From assembly GCF_001700965.1 (NCBI RefSeq), contig NZ_CP016756.1, forward strand, positions 1,426,001 to 1,490,000: 64,000 nucleotides of DNA, given 5' to 3'. The notes under the pieces were generated by a model. It was not told the origin of the DNA. It saw only the letters and a program-made list of their open reading frames with translations, and searched no databases. This DNA comes from Stenotrophomonas nitritireducens. GTDB lineage: Bacteria > Pseudomonadota > Gammaproteobacteria > Xanthomonadales > Xanthomonadaceae. Positions 10,266 through 19,660 of this stretch are shown here, piece by piece. A program made the position numbers and the translations under genes. The first letter of the stretch is position 1. The number at the start of each line of letters is the position of its first letter.

Positions 10266-10488
10266 AAGGCGCGGTGCGGTACGTGAGTCCTCTCCACCCA
10301 CGGCCCGCACCGCGCCGACTTTGCAAAATCACCGGCGCCATGACAGCGCCGGTGATGACCGCAACGTAGCAGCCATTGCGTTGCCGGCGTAAGTGCCATC
10401 GCATCGGAAACAGCTGATTTATCTAATAAATTAAGTTGCAGCCGCAACCACGGCAGCATCCGCCATGGGCTTGGCGGCCGCTATCGGC

Positions 10489-10884
10489 TCAACGCCGTTG
10501 CAGCCTGAGCAGTACATCGCGCAGCGGGGTCAGCGCAGTGGCCATGCCGATCAGCACGCCACAGCTGTTGGCCAGCGCATCCATCGGATCGGGCGTACGG
10601 GTGCTGGTCAGCGCGCCCTGCGCCCACTCGATGCCCACGCCCAAGGCGACCAGGCCCAGTGCCGCTCCGCACAGCGCGCGGCGGCTGCCGAACAGCTGCA
10701 CTGCACTGGCCGACAGCATGAAATACGCCAACAGATGTTCCAGCTTGTCGCTGTTCTGTGGCAGGTCCAAGGGCGGCGGCGGGATCAGGCAGACCACGAT
10801 CACCGCCACTACCGCCGCACACCACAGGCCCAGCCAGAAACCCTGATGGCGCAGCGGCTTCAGCGCCGTGTTTACAGGCGCCAC
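10489..10884 (-). CDS. VanZ-like small membrane protein
   Basis: 131 residues with hydrophobic segments at about 15-35, 60-78, 80-95 and 105-120. It carries the family pattern PPPPLDLPQNSDKLEHLLAYF (D and KxxHxxAY region). VanZ-family proteins are integral membrane proteins of unclear role, some linked to glycopeptide tolerance. The start is a GTG that overlaps the end of midA by 13 bases, so it is the second gene of a two-gene operon and probably translated by coupling. Confidence 0.75.
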   Translation of the reverse strand: MAPVNTALKPLRHQGFWLGLWCAAVVAVIVVCLIPPPPLDLPQNSDKLEHLLAYFMLSASAVQLFGSRRALCGAALGLVALGVGIEWAQGALTSTRTPDPMDALANSCGVLIGMATALTPLRDVLLRLQRR

Positions 10885-12056
10885 GTCAGGTCACCGAGCA
10901 GGAACGCCGCCGACATGTCCACGTCACGGCTGAAACCCATCACCTGGAAACGCTCGCCCATTTCAGTCGGCAAGGTCAGCCGCTTGACCTGGTCACGCAG
11001 CCGCAGCTGGCCCACGTCATCGGTGCGCGCCTCGGCCTGCAGCAGCAGGTCGGCGATGCCGTTGCCGATCAGGAAATTGGCCTGGTTGCTGTAACCGGCC
11101 AGCTCGAAGCCGGCATTGGTACCAGCCTCGGCCAGGGCGGTGAAATCGACCGAGGCGGTGATGTCCTGCAGGCCCGGCCACAGGAACACGTCGTTGTGCA
11201 CACGGTGCCGATAGAACGCGCGCATCGTGCCGTCGGTACGATCGTGCTGGTAGAACTCGCTGCGCGAATACCCGTAATCGACAAACAACATAGCCCCGCG
11301 CTGCATGCCACCGGCTACCGCCTGGATCCAGTACGGCAGCTGCGGCAGCACCTCGGAACGGTAGCCATGCGCGAACGGGCGTTCCAGATAGCGCTCCACA
11401 TGCCGTACCGCACCCAGCAGCAGCGGATCGGCCGGCTGCGCACCGCGCACGAAGCGGCCTTCGCCGTCGAGCTCCACGGTTTCTTCGTAGATCTCGCCTT
11501 CGTCGGCGACGAAACGCGGCGTCGGCAGCGCATCGATCACCTCGTTGGCGAACAGCACACCGTCCCAGTCGTCATCGAACGGCCGGTCCAGCCATTCCAC
11601 GAGAGCGAACACGGGCGGAATGAGCGTGCGTTCCAGACGCTCGCGCTGGCGCTCACGCAGGTCGGCGCTGGGCTCGAGGATGGCATAGCGCTCGGGCAAT
11701 GCATCCAGCTCCAGCAGGCGCTTGAGCATGATCTCGGCAAACGCGCCGCTGCCGCCGCCCAGTTCCAGCATGCGTGCCTGCGGGCCGAGCTGCTTCAGCA
11801 CCGGCGCAACCGCATTGGCGGTGGTGGCGGCAAACAAGGCACCAATCTCCGGCGAGGTGACGAAGTCACCGGCGGCGCCAAACTTGCTGGCACCGGCGCT
11901 GTAATAGCCCCAGCCTGGTGCATACAGTGCCAATTCCATGAAGCGCGAGAACGGCACCGCACCGCCTTGGGCAAGAATATCCGCGCGCAGATGCGCGGCC
12001 AGCTGCTCGCTGTGTGCAAGCGCGTCTGAATCGGGAGTTGGCAGGTCGGAATGCAT
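10872..12056 (-). CDS. SAM-dependent methyltransferase, MidA/NDUFAF7 family
   Basis: 394 residues from ATG (MHSDLPTPDSD). The frame stays open further upstream, but that extension runs through the divergent gene and is not credible. Family features: GAVPFSRFMELALYAPGWGYY near the N-terminus, DFVTSPEIGALFA, the SAM-binding motif MLELGGGSGAFA, and FANEVIDALPTPRF. Eukaryotic and some bacterial relatives methylate an arginine of a complex I subunit; the bacterial target here is unknown. It shares a short divergent promoter region with the pteridine reductase. Confidence 0.9.
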   Translation of the reverse strand: MHSDLPTPDSDALAHSEQLAAHLRADILAQGGAVPFSRFMELALYAPGWGYYSAGASKFGAAGDFVTSPEIGALFAATTANAVAPVLKQLGPQARMLELGGGSGAFAEIMLKRLLELDALPERYAILEPSADLRERQRERLERTLIPPVFALVEWLDRPFDDDWDGVLFANEVIDALPTPRFVADEGEIYEETVELDGEGRFVRGAQPADPLLLGAVRHVERYLERPFAHGYRSEVLPQLPYWIQAVAGGMQRGAMLFVDYGYSRSEFYQHDRTDGTMRAFYRHRVHNDVFLWPGLQDITASVDFTALAEAGTNAGFELAGYSNQANFLIGNGIADLLLQAEARTDDVGQLRLRDQVKRLTLPTEMGERFQVMGFSRDVDMSAAFLLGDLTWRL

Positions 12057-12110
12057 GATGCGGTGGTTTGCGAGGACAATGCACAGGATAGCTGAGTAAG
12101 GAAACCCCAG

Positions 12111-12848
12111 ATGACAGAATCCCAACGGGTGGCCCTGGTCACCGGCAGCGCGCGCCGCATTGGTGCCGGCATTGCCCGTCACCTGCACGCCCATGGCTAC
12201 CGCATCGGCCTGCACGCCCACCAATCCAGCGAGGAACTGCAGTCGCTGGCCTTCGATCTGGAGAGCGAGCGTCCGGGCAGCGTATTGACGCTGGAGGCGG
12301 ATCTGCGTGACGTGGACGCCCTGCCGGACCTGGTGGAACAGACGGTCAGCCAGTTCGGCCGGCTCGATGCGCTGGTCAACAACGCCTCCAACTTCTTCCC
12401 CACCCCGTTCGGGCAGGTACAGCCGGAGCAATGGGATGCGCTGTTCGCGGTGAATGCGCGTGCGCCGTTTTTCCTGGCCCAGGCCGCGGCCCCGCACCTG
12501 ATCAAGCAGCGCGGCGCCATCGTCAACCTGACCGACCTGCACGCCACCCAGCCGCTGCGCGAACACCCGGCCTACAGTTCGGCCAAGGCCGCGCTGGAAA
12601 TGGTGACGCGCTCGCTGGCACTGGAACTGGCCCCGCACGTGCGGGTGAATGCCATCGCGCCGGGCGCCATCCTGTGGCCGGAACAGGGCAAGAGCGAGGC
12701 CGCCAAGCAGAAGCTGATGGAGCGCACGCCGCTGGACCGGCTCGGCACCCCGCATGAAATCGCTTCGGCGGTGCGCTGGCTGCTCGACGATGCCGGTTAC
12801 ATCACCGGCCAGACCCTGCGCCTGGACGGCGGCCGCCTGCTGACCTGA
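12111..12848 (+). CDS. Pteridine reductase (SDR family, FolM/PTR1-like)
   Basis: 245 residues; AAGGAAA ribosome-binding site before the ATG. This is a short-chain dehydrogenase with the pteridine-reductase cofactor motif TGSARRIG (residues 12-19) in place of the usual TGxxxGIG. It also has NNAS (91-94) and the catalytic YSSAK. It likely reduces dihydropterin or dihydrofolate with NADPH. It sits convergent with folK, so two pterin/folate genes face each other across one SMAG repeat. Confidence 0.88.
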   Translation: MTESQRVALVTGSARRIGAGIARHLHAHGYRIGLHAHQSSEELQSLAFDLESERPGSVLTLEADLRDVDALPDLVEQTVSQFGRLDALVNNASNFFPTPFGQVQPEQWDALFAVNARAPFFLAQAAAPHLIKQRGAIVNLTDLHATQPLREHPAYSSAKAALEMVTRSLALELAPHVRVNAIAPGAILWPEQGKSEAAKQKLMERTPLDRLGTPHEIASAVRWLLDDAGYITGQTLRLDGGRLLT

Positions 12849-12857
12849 CCTGCCCAT

Positions 12858-12881
12858 GTAGTGCCGAGCCATGCTCGGCAC
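12858..12881. repeat. SMAG (GTAG) palindrome between folM-like gene and folK
   Basis: A GTAG head is followed by TGCCGAGC, CAT and GCTCGGCA. It lies in the 46-base gap between two convergent genes and may act as a bidirectional transcript end. Confidence 0.85.
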
Positions 12882-12894
12882 TGCAGGTGCAGCC

Positions 12895-13377
12895 TTACAA
12901 CGCCACCGTATCGAACGCCTGGCCGTACTGCGGGTGTTGTTGCCACATCTGCTGCAGGCTCACGCCGCGCACCGGGTCGATGAACTCCGGGGCGATATCG
13001 GCCAGCGGCTTGAGCACGAAGGCATGCTTCAGCTCCGGGCGCGGGATGCGCAGGTGGCCAGGGCCTTCCACCACCAGGTCGCCGTAATACACCACGTCGA
13101 TATCCAGGGTACGGTCGCTGAAACGCGGACCGGAACGATCGCGCCCGTGCGCGTCCTCTACCGCGTGCAGCCAATCATCCAACTCGGCCAACGGCAGGTC
13201 GGTGTCCAGCATCACGGCGTTGTTGAGGAAATCCGGACCATCAAACCCCACCGCCGGCGTGCGGTAGGCCGGCGAGACGCGAATCGCGCCAAAACGTTCG
13301 CGCAATACGGCAACCGCCGCTTGCAGGTAGTGCTGCGGTTGCAGGTTGCTGCCCAGGCTGAGGAGCACAGTGGTCAT
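12895..13377 (-). CDS. folK: 2-amino-4-hydroxy-6-hydroxymethyldihydropteridine diphosphokinase
   Basis: Pyrophosphorylates 6-hydroxymethyl-7,8-dihydropterin in folate synthesis. 160 residues from ATG MTTVLLSLGSNL; an in-frame upstream start adds 18 residues with no similarity to the family, so it was not chosen. Motifs: LSLGSN near the N-terminus, RTPAVGFDGPDFLNN, the Mg/ATP loop GRDRSGPRFSDRTLDIDVVYY with the D-x-D pair, and IPRPELKHAFVLKPLADIAP. Length is normal. Confidence 0.95.
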   Translation of the reverse strand: MTTVLLSLGSNLQPQHYLQAAVAVLRERFGAIRVSPAYRTPAVGFDGPDFLNNAVMLDTDLPLAELDDWLHAVEDAHGRDRSGPRFSDRTLDIDVVYYGDLVVEGPGHLRIPRPELKHAFVLKPLADIAPEFIDPVRGVSLQQMWQQHPQYGQAFDTVAL

Positions 13378-13497
13378 GAGTGTTGGTTTGCCTGCGGGCC
13401 AGCCCGCGCCACGATGGACGAGCTTGAGCACCGCATCGTAGGGGGGCGGACATGATAGGCCAGCCGTTGCCGGCCCGCACGGCCTGTTCGCTCGCGC

Positions 13498-15015
13498 TCA
13501 GCCCACCCCAAGCGCGTCGGCGACGGCGCGGAACACCCGCTGCATCTCCAAGGGCTTGGGCAGCACGTGCACGCTGATGCCCGCTGGCGCCTCGCCGTCG
13601 GCGAAGGCCGGTGCATTGGCATCCTCCAGCACGATCGCCGGGCCGCGGTAGCCCATGGCCTGCATCTCCGCCAACAACTGCCCCGCCGACAACAGCGGAA
13701 TACCGCTGTCCACCAGCACCACGTCCGGCAGCCCGGCCTCCTGCAGATGCCGCATCGCCACCGCGCCATCGCTGGCCAGGCGCATGCGATACCCCTGGCT
13801 GGACAGCGCATTGCCCAGCAGCGACAGCCGCGTGGCTTCGTCGTCCACCACCAGCAGGCGCTCGCCGTGGCCGGCGCGGTTGCTTTCCAGCGGCTCGGCA
13901 TCCTCGTCGCCGCTGCACTCGAACATCGGCAGCAACAATTCGAAGGTGGTGCCTTCGCCCAGTTCGCTCTGCACCTGGATCTGCCCGCCGATGCTCTCGA
14001 CGATGCGGTGGCAGGACACCAGGCCCAGCCCGGTGCCGTCTTCCTTGGTGGTGAAAAACGGCGTGAACAGGCGCTTCACCGTGGTCGCATCCATGCCGAT
14101 GCCACTGTCACTGACGCGGATGCGCACCTTTTCCTCCTCACCGCCAACACGCTCGGCGATCAGGCTCAAGCTGCCACCGTCCGGCATTGCCTGGATGGCG
14201 TTGAGCGACAGGTTCAACAACACCTGCTGCAGCTCGGTGTAGTTCGCCTCGATCGCGATGCGGTCGTCGGAGACTTCCAGGTGCAGCTCGGTATTGCGCG
14301 GCAAGCTGCTCTTGAGCAGCATGCCCACCGCCTGGAACAGGCGCTGCAGCACGATCCGCTCGCTCGGCTGGCGTGAGCCGCGCACGAAGGACAGCATCGA
14401 CTCGACCATCTCGTGGCCGCGTCGCCCGCATTCGGCGATGACATCGGCCAGGCGGATGATCTTGGGGTCGTCGCTGCGGTCGCGGATCAGGTCCGGGATG
14501 ATCAGCAGTGGCTGCAGGATATTGCGCAGGTCATGGCTGAGCCCGGCGGCAAGCAGGGCAAGGCTTTCCAGCCGCTGCGCGCGCATCAGCTCGTCTTCCA
14601 CCCGCAGGCGCTCGCGCTCACTGCGGGTTTCGCGCACCAGGCGCGCCACCGCAGACGGCAGCCGCGCCGGCTGGTGCTTGATGATGTAATCGTTGGCGCC
14701 GTGCTGCAGCGCCTCTACCGCCGTCTCCTCACCCATGGTGCCGGAGACGAAGATGAAGGGCACGCTGGGATGGATCTCGCGCAGGATGTGCAGCGCGTAA
14801 TAGCCCGAAAAGCCCGGCATGCTGAGATCCGACAGCACGATGTCCGGCATCCATTCGGCCAACGCGTCGCGCATCGCCGGCTCGTTGTCGACCCGTACGA
14901 ACTCGATCTCCAGGCCAGCCTCGAGCAGCTGGTCAACGACCAGTTCGGCGTCTTCGGGCGAATCCTCCACCAGCAGGATGCGCAATGGCCCCAATGGCGT
15001 TCCCTTGTTCGGCAT
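13498..15015 (-). CDS. Hybrid histidine kinase, REC-HisKA-HATPase-REC
   Basis: 505 residues with no membrane segment. The N-terminal receiver (about 11-130) has LLVEDSPEDAE and phospho-acceptor D63 in LSDLSMPG. Phospho-accepting H161 lies in LSHDLRN, then a HATPase with DSGIGMD and GTGLGLVSCHRI. The C-terminal receiver (about 385-505) has LLVVDDE, the acceptor in VLVDSGIP and K in LPKPLE. It is the last gene of a three-gene operon, 6 bases after the single-domain regulator. The order suggests the membrane kinase signals through the small regulator into this soluble kinase. The output is not in the window. Confidence 0.92.
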   Translation of the reverse strand: MPNKGTPLGPLRILLVEDSPEDAELVVDQLLEAGLEIEFVRVDNEPAMRDALAEWMPDIVLSDLSMPGFSGYYALHILREIHPSVPFIFVSGTMGEETAVEALQHGANDYIIKHQPARLPSAVARLVRETRSERERLRVEDELMRAQRLESLALLAAGLSHDLRNILQPLLIIPDLIRDRSDDPKIIRLADVIAECGRRGHEMVESMLSFVRGSRQPSERIVLQRLFQAVGMLLKSSLPRNTELHLEVSDDRIAIEANYTELQQVLLNLSLNAIQAMPDGGSLSLIAERVGGEEEKVRIRVSDSGIGMDATTVKRLFTPFFTTKEDGTGLGLVSCHRIVESIGGQIQVQSELGEGTTFELLLPMFECSGDEDAEPLESNRAGHGERLLVVDDEATRLSLLGNALSSQGYRMRLASDGAVAMRHLQEAGLPDVVLVDSGIPLLSAGQLLAEMQAMGYRGPAIVLEDANAPAFADGEAPAGISVHVLPKPLEMQRVFRAVADALGVG

Positions 15016-15021
15016 CTGCGC

Positions 15022-15465
15022 TTACTCGCTGTCCGCGGCCTGGTTGATCAACGCCCAGAACGTACCAATCGTTTTCACTGCCTGGAAGAACTGCTCGATA
15101 TCGACGGGCTTGACCACGTAGGCGTTGACGCCCAGGTCCCAGCTGCGGGCCAGGTCGCTCTCTTCGCGCGACGAGGACAGGATCACCACCGGCAGGCGCT
15201 TGAGGTCTTCGTCACCGCGGATCAGCCGCAGGACTTCCAGACCGTCCATGCGCGGCATCTTGATATCCAGCAGCAGCACCGCCGGCAAGCCCTCCTCGCG
15301 GTCGGCAAAGGCACCGCGGCGCAGCAGGAAGTCCATCGCCTCGACCCCGTCCTCCACGTGCACGATGGGATTGGCCAAAGGTGCATCACGCAGCGCGTCG
15401 ATCGCCATTTCGGCATCGGCTTCGCTGTCTTCCGCAATCAGGATGGTACGCAACAGGGGACTCAT
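15022..15465 (-). CDS. Single-domain response regulator (Rcp1-like)
   Basis: 147 residues forming only a receiver domain. ILIAEDSEADAEM supplies the acidic pair, D67 in LLLDIKMPRMDG is the phospho-acceptor, and SSS and KPVD supply the T/S and K positions. The inserted FLLRRGAFADREE loop is typical of Rcp1-type regulators that pair with phytochrome-like or CHASE-type kinases. Its ATG overlaps the stop of the upstream kinase (ATGA), so the two are coupled. Confidence 0.92.
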   Translation of the reverse strand: MSPLLRTILIAEDSEADAEMAIDALRDAPLANPIVHVEDGVEAMDFLLRRGAFADREEGLPAVLLLDIKMPRMDGLEVLRLIRGDEDLKRLPVVILSSSREESDLARSWDLGVNAYVVKPVDIEQFFQAVKTIGTFWALINQAADSE

Positions 15466-17276
15466 TCCACGGTGTCCTTGTAGGATGTTTCAGGTGTTTG
15501 GGGAAGAACGAAGCTGAAGGTGGCGCCCTTGTCCACCTGCGCGTCTGCCCAGATGCGGCCGCCATGGCGGGTCAGCACGCGGCGCACGCTGGCCAGGCCA
15601 ATACCGGTGCCGGGGTATTCGGACGCCTTGTGCAGGCGCTGGAACACACCAAACAGCTTGGACGCGTACTGCATGTCGAAGCCGGCGCCGTTGTCGACGA
15701 CGCTGAATTGATGGCTGCCGTCAGGCAGCTGCTTGGACGAAATCTCGATAACGGCCTTTTCGCGGGCGGCGGTGTACTTGATCGCGTTGCCCAGCAGGTT
15801 CAACCAGACCTGGCGCAGCATGTTCTCGTCGCCGATGATCACCGGCAACCTGCCGATCTTCCACTCGACGTCACGCACCTTGCCGTCCGCCGCCTCGTTG
15901 TTGAGGTTGGAGTCCAGCAGCGAACGGGTGTCGGCCACCAGCGACTGCATGTCCACCCGCTGCAGGCGCATCGCGCCACGGCCCAGCCGCGAGTAGACCA
16001 GCAGGTCATCGATCAGCGCGGCCATCAGCTGCGCGGAGCTGCTGATCACCTGCAGGTAATGCTGGGTCTTGGTGTCGATCTGCTCGCCCAGGTGTCGCGC
16101 AAGCTTGTCGGAGAAGCCGGCCACATGCCGCAGCGGCGCGCGCAGATCGTGCGAGACCGAATAACTGAAGGCTTCCAGTTCGCGGTTGACGTCGGCCATC
16201 TGCTCGACCTTGCCTTCCAGCTGCCGGTTCAGCTCCTCCACGTGCTGCTGCACCGCACGCTGCAGGGTGACGTCGCTGATCGTCATCAGCACCACTTCAT
16301 CATCGGCATCGGGCAGCACCATGCGCCGCGCGTTGATCAGCATGGTGCGGACAACGCCATCGGCGCTGCGCTGCTGGTGTTCGAAATCCCACAGCTCGCG
16401 GCCGCGCAGCAGCACGTCGGCCAGACGCTGGCGCACCAGCGGGTCGTCCCATGCGCCCTGGCCGATGTCCTGCAGCTGCTGCTGGCTGACATCAGACTCG
16501 TCAACGCCGTACATCTCGGCAAATGCGGTGTTGTGCAACACGATGCGCAGCTGCCCATCGAGCAGCACGATCGGCTCACGCACGGTCTGCAGCACCGCAC
16601 TGGCGCGGGCGCTGGCCTTGCTCAGGCGCAATTCGATATCGGCGCGGCTGCCGATCTGCCGCTTCAGCAGCCACAGCACCAGCCCCAGCAGCAGCAACTG
16701 CACCGCCAGCGCGGTCCAGGTGACCATCGCCGCCAACTGCTGCTGCTTCTTGGCCTGCGCGCCACGCTGGATCAGCAACGCGTCCTCGTGCTGCTGCAGA
16801 TCCTTGACCAGCTGCCGGATCGGGTACTGGAATGTCATTTCCTCGATCAGTTCGCGCTGCCGCGGCGAGTCGGTGCTGGCGGCTACTTCCTTGGCCAGGG
16901 CCATGCGCCGGTCCAGCATCGAATCCATCTTGCCGATGCGCACCAACTGCTCGGGGCTGTCGCTGACCAGCAGCGCCAGCTCGTTCAGGTTTTCATCGAT
17001 GTTGTCGGCGGTGAGCAGGCGCTGCTCCAACGCTGGCGAACGGATGCCCTTGGACAACGTCAGCGCAGCCGATTCCACATCGCGGATGTCAGCCTGCAGG
17101 TTGTACAGGCGTGCGCCCACGGCCTGGGTATGCGCCACCCAGTTGGCCGCATTGACGCTGTCGGCGGTCAAGCGCTGCAGGGTCAAGGCCGGCACCACGA
17201 TAATCAACAACGCAGCCAACCCCAGCCCCAGCAGACGCCAGCGGCTCCAGTCTTCGTCGGTCAATCGTGTCGCCAT
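15462..17276 (-). CDS. Membrane sensor histidine kinase, CHASE3-PAS-HisKA-HATPase
   Basis: 604 residues. TM1 is about 15-35. A helical periplasmic region (about 40-185) of CHASE3 type contains VESAALTLSKG and LLTADNIDENL. TM2 is about 185-205 (LAVQLLLLGLVLWLL). A PAS domain (about 235-350) holds ILLDGQLRIVLHNTAFAEMYG. Then a coiled coil, HisKA with SYSVSHDLRAPLRHVAGFS, and a HATPase with GNAIKYT, DNGAGFD and GTGIGLASVRRV. This architecture is the phytochrome-like, HWE-independent class that works with Rcp1-like regulators. It is the first gene of the operon. Confidence 0.92.
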   Translation of the reverse strand: MATRLTDEDWSRWRLLGLGLAALLIIVVPALTLQRLTADSVNAANWVAHTQAVGARLYNLQADIRDVESAALTLSKGIRSPALEQRLLTADNIDENLNELALLVSDSPEQLVRIGKMDSMLDRRMALAKEVAASTDSPRQRELIEEMTFQYPIRQLVKDLQQHEDALLIQRGAQAKKQQQLAAMVTWTALAVQLLLLGLVLWLLKRQIGSRADIELRLSKASARASAVLQTVREPIVLLDGQLRIVLHNTAFAEMYGVDESDVSQQQLQDIGQGAWDDPLVRQRLADVLLRGRELWDFEHQQRSADGVVRTMLINARRMVLPDADDEVVLMTISDVTLQRAVQQHVEELNRQLEGKVEQMADVNRELEAFSYSVSHDLRAPLRHVAGFSDKLARHLGEQIDTKTQHYLQVISSSAQLMAALIDDLLVYSRLGRGAMRLQRVDMQSLVADTRSLLDSNLNNEAADGKVRDVEWKIGRLPVIIGDENMLRQVWLNLLGNAIKYTAAREKAVIEISSKQLPDGSHQFSVVDNGAGFDMQYASKLFGVFQRLHKASEYPGTGIGLASVRRVLTRHGGRIWADAQVDKGATFSFVLPQTPETSYKDTVE

Positions 17277-17478
17277 CCCTTGCCCTGCTTGCTGTCAGAC
17301 CGTTGCGCGCGGCAACGGCCCAGTGTTCGTCGACCGAGTCGACCCGGTGTCATTCGATGGCGGCGTGCCCAGCACGACAGCATCGCTGACTGTCGGTGAA
17401 GGATTGCACGAATAGGTGTACCCGTGCACTCCCTATTAACAAGTTTTATGGGTGCCGCCGCACGCCCGTGGGAAAGCT

Positions 17479-18393
17479 TCAGCCTGCCTCACCCGCAGGC
17501 TTGATCGCATGCCCGCCGAACTCGTTGCGCATCGCCGCCAGCATGCGGTCGCTGAATGAATTGGCCTGGCGCGAACGCAGCCGTTCCAGCAGCGACAAAG
17601 TGATGACCGGCGCCGGCACATCCAGCTCGATGGCCTCGGCAACGGTCCAACGGCCTTCACCGGAATCCTCCACGTACGGGGCGATGCCTTCCAGCGCCGG
17701 ATTGCCCTGCAGGGCATCGGCACTGAGGTCGAGCAACCATGAACGCACCACGCTGCCGTGCCGCCAGACCTCGGCCACCTGGGCCAGGTCCAGGTCGAAC
17801 TCGGCCTTCTTTTCCATCAGCGCGAAGCCTTCGGCATAGGCCTGCATCATTCCGTACTCGATGCCGTTGTGGACCATCTTGCTGAAGTGCCCGGCACCGA
17901 CCGGACCAACATGCGCCCAGCCGCGCTCGGCATCCGGTGCCAGCGCCTTGAACAGCGGCGACAGGCGCGCAACCGTGTCCTTTTCGCCGCCTATCATCAG
18001 GCAATAGCCCTCCTGCAGGCCCCACACGCCGCCACTGGTGCCGCAATCGACAAAGCCCACCCCGGCCGCGGCGCAGCGTGCGGCGCGCTGCTGCGATTCC
18101 CGGTACCAGGAATTGCCGCCGTCAATCACCACGTCACCCGGCGCCAGCAATGGCAGCAGGCTGTCGAGCGTGGCATCCACCACCTTGGACGGCACCATCA
18201 ACCACAGCGCGCGCGGCGCCGGCAATGCCTGCACCAGCGCCTGCAGGGCGTCCACCGTGGCAATGCCGTGCGCGGCCACCTGCGCCCGCGCCTGTTCGCC
18301 CGGGTCAAAGCCGGTGACTGCAATCCCGGCACGTTGCAGACGCTGCGCCATGTTGGCGCCCATGCGCCCCAGCCCGATCATTCCCAATTCCAT
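17479..18393 (-). CDS. gnd: 6-phosphogluconate dehydrogenase, decarboxylating (short form)
   Basis: Oxidises 6-phosphogluconate to ribulose 5-phosphate. 304 residues, the short GntZ/YqeC-type form rather than the 470-residue E. coli form. [15 protein letters not shown] is the dinucleotide fold. The substrate loop [11 protein letters not shown], the conserved GTSGGVWG, and the catalytic lysine region [22 protein letters not shown] are all present. Start is the ATG of MELGMIG with AGGAGCTTG upstream; the longer in-frame extension overlaps the next gene and is not family-like. Confidence 0.93.
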   Translation of the reverse strand: MELGMIGLGRMGANMAQRLQRAGIAVTGFDPGEQARAQVAAHGIATVDALQALVQALPAPRALWLMVPSKVVDATLDSLLPLLAPGDVVIDGGNSWYRESQQRAARCAAAGVGFVDCGTSGGVWGLQEGYCLMIGGEKDTVARLSPLFKALAPDAERGWAHVGPVGAGHFSKMVHNGIEYGMMQAYAEGFALMEKKAEFDLDLAQVAEVWRHGSVVRSWLLDLSADALQGNPALEGIAPYVEDSGEGRWTVAEAIELDVPAPVITLSLLERLRSRQANSFSDRMLAAMRNEFGGHAIKPAGEAG

Positions 18394-19660
18394 GCCCAAG
18401 CTCCTTCGACGGTGATGTAGGTGTGGCTGCGCAGGCCCCAAGACGGGCCTGCAACCAGCGTTGGTAAATCGTGGTGTGCAGGTTGTGCAGCACCAGTTCG
18501 ATGACAAACGGCGTGCGCGGATTGCGGTCCAGCAGGCGCGCGATGTGAAAGCCCAGCGGGCGCACGCCCTGGCGGTGCACGTACAGCATCAGCTCGCGGT
18601 AGACCGGGTCGGCCAGCAACGCATCCATCTGCGCCAGCAACGCCTGCTGCGCCTCGGGCACGGCCGCACGCAGCGCCGGCTCGCGCAGGTACAGCAGCCG
18701 CTCGAACCGCCGCCAGCCATGGCCCGGTATCTGCTGGGCCAGCTCCCATAGCCGCTTGTTGAGCGCGTCGTAATGGGCGAAGCCGCCGTGTCGCGCCAGC
18801 GCGTCGGCCGCGTCGGCACTGATATCGGTGATGACGAAGTTCTCGGCCTGGTTGTTGATGTCATCCAGGTAGGCGGCATCGAAGGCGTGCACGACGTAAC
18901 CCGGCACGCCCATGAAGGCCTGGCGGCCAAGTGCCGAGGTACGCACCGCCTTGCCATCGGCAAACATCTCGCCGGCGCTGCTGCCGAGCAGGATGCTTTC
19001 GGTGTCATGCAGGCTCAGAAAGGTGCCGATGGAAAGCTCGCCAGCGGTGAAGCCGCTGTCGAAGGCCGCATCGCCGAACAGTTCACGCAGTGTCGCCAGC
19101 TGCGCCACCTGCCGCCCCACACCGCATTCGGAACGCACCCGGCCCGAGTAGAACGCTTCCAGCGCCACCGAATTGGCCCCACGCGGCGCATAGCCGCGGC
19201 CAAAGCTGCGGAAACGCTGCCAGCCTTGGGCACCGGCGCCGCGCGCGCCAAAGCCGATCCAGCCCAGCTGCAGGGCGGTGAAGCGATAGCCCGGATTTTC
19301 CTGCAGCCGGGTACTGGCCGTGCGCGCCGCCTCGCCCAGTTTGAAGGCGTAGGCGCAGATGCTGGCGGGCTGCTGCAGCATGTCTGCGGCCAACTGCTCG
19401 CGCTGCGCCTCGCTGTAAGCGTCGGGCAGCTGCAGGCGCAGGTCGCCATGTGCCTGTGCATCGGCGAGCGATACACGCCGGCACGGCTCGCCTGCGTTGA
19501 TCTGTGGCGCCGGCTGTGGCCCCGGACTCACCTGCCAGCCCAGTTGCTGCAGCAGGGCCATGTTGCAGCCGGCCTCGGCCAGCAGCGGCGTGCTCAGCAA
19601 CGCTGCCAGCAGCAGCGCGCATCGCCCTATCCACGGTCCCGCACGCCGACCATGCGTCAT
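18305..19660 (-). CDS. Exported protein of unknown function, tail overlaps gnd
   Basis: 451 residues with a signal peptide ([21 protein letters not shown]). The body has conserved-looking patches ([56 protein letters not shown]) that I do not recognise as a named family. Four cysteines are consistent with periplasmic disulfides. The last about 29 codons overlap gnd by 89 bases in another frame and are low-complexity in character, so the natural C-terminus may lie near [14 protein letters not shown]. The ATG overlaps the upstream lipoprotein stop by 4 bases. Confidence 0.75.
   Translation of the reverse strand: MTHGRRAGPWIGRCALLLAALLSTPLLAEAGCNMALLQQLGWQVSPGPQPAPQINAGEPCRRVSLADAQAHGDLRLQLPDAYSEAQREQLAADMLQQPASICAYAFKLGEAARTASTRLQENPGYRFTALQLGWIGFGARGAGAQGWQRFRSFGRGYAPRGANSVALEAFYSGRVRSECGVGRQVAQLATLRELFGDAAFDSGFTAGELSIGTFLSLHDTESILLGSSAGEMFADGKAVRTSALGRQAFMGVPGYVVHAFDAAYLDDINNQAENFVITDISADAADALARHGGFAHYDALNKRLWELAQQIPGHGWRRFERLLYLREPALRAAVPEAQQALLAQMDALLADPVYRELMLYVHRQGVRPLGFHIARLLDRNPRTPFVIELVLHNLHTTIYQRWLQARLGACAATPTSPSKELGHGIGNDRAGAHGRQHGAASATCRDCSHRL

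Noticed and set aside
12057..12881. N-terminal extension of the midA frame
   Set aside because: It is antisense to the pteridine reductase, which has clear motifs and a good ribosome-binding site.
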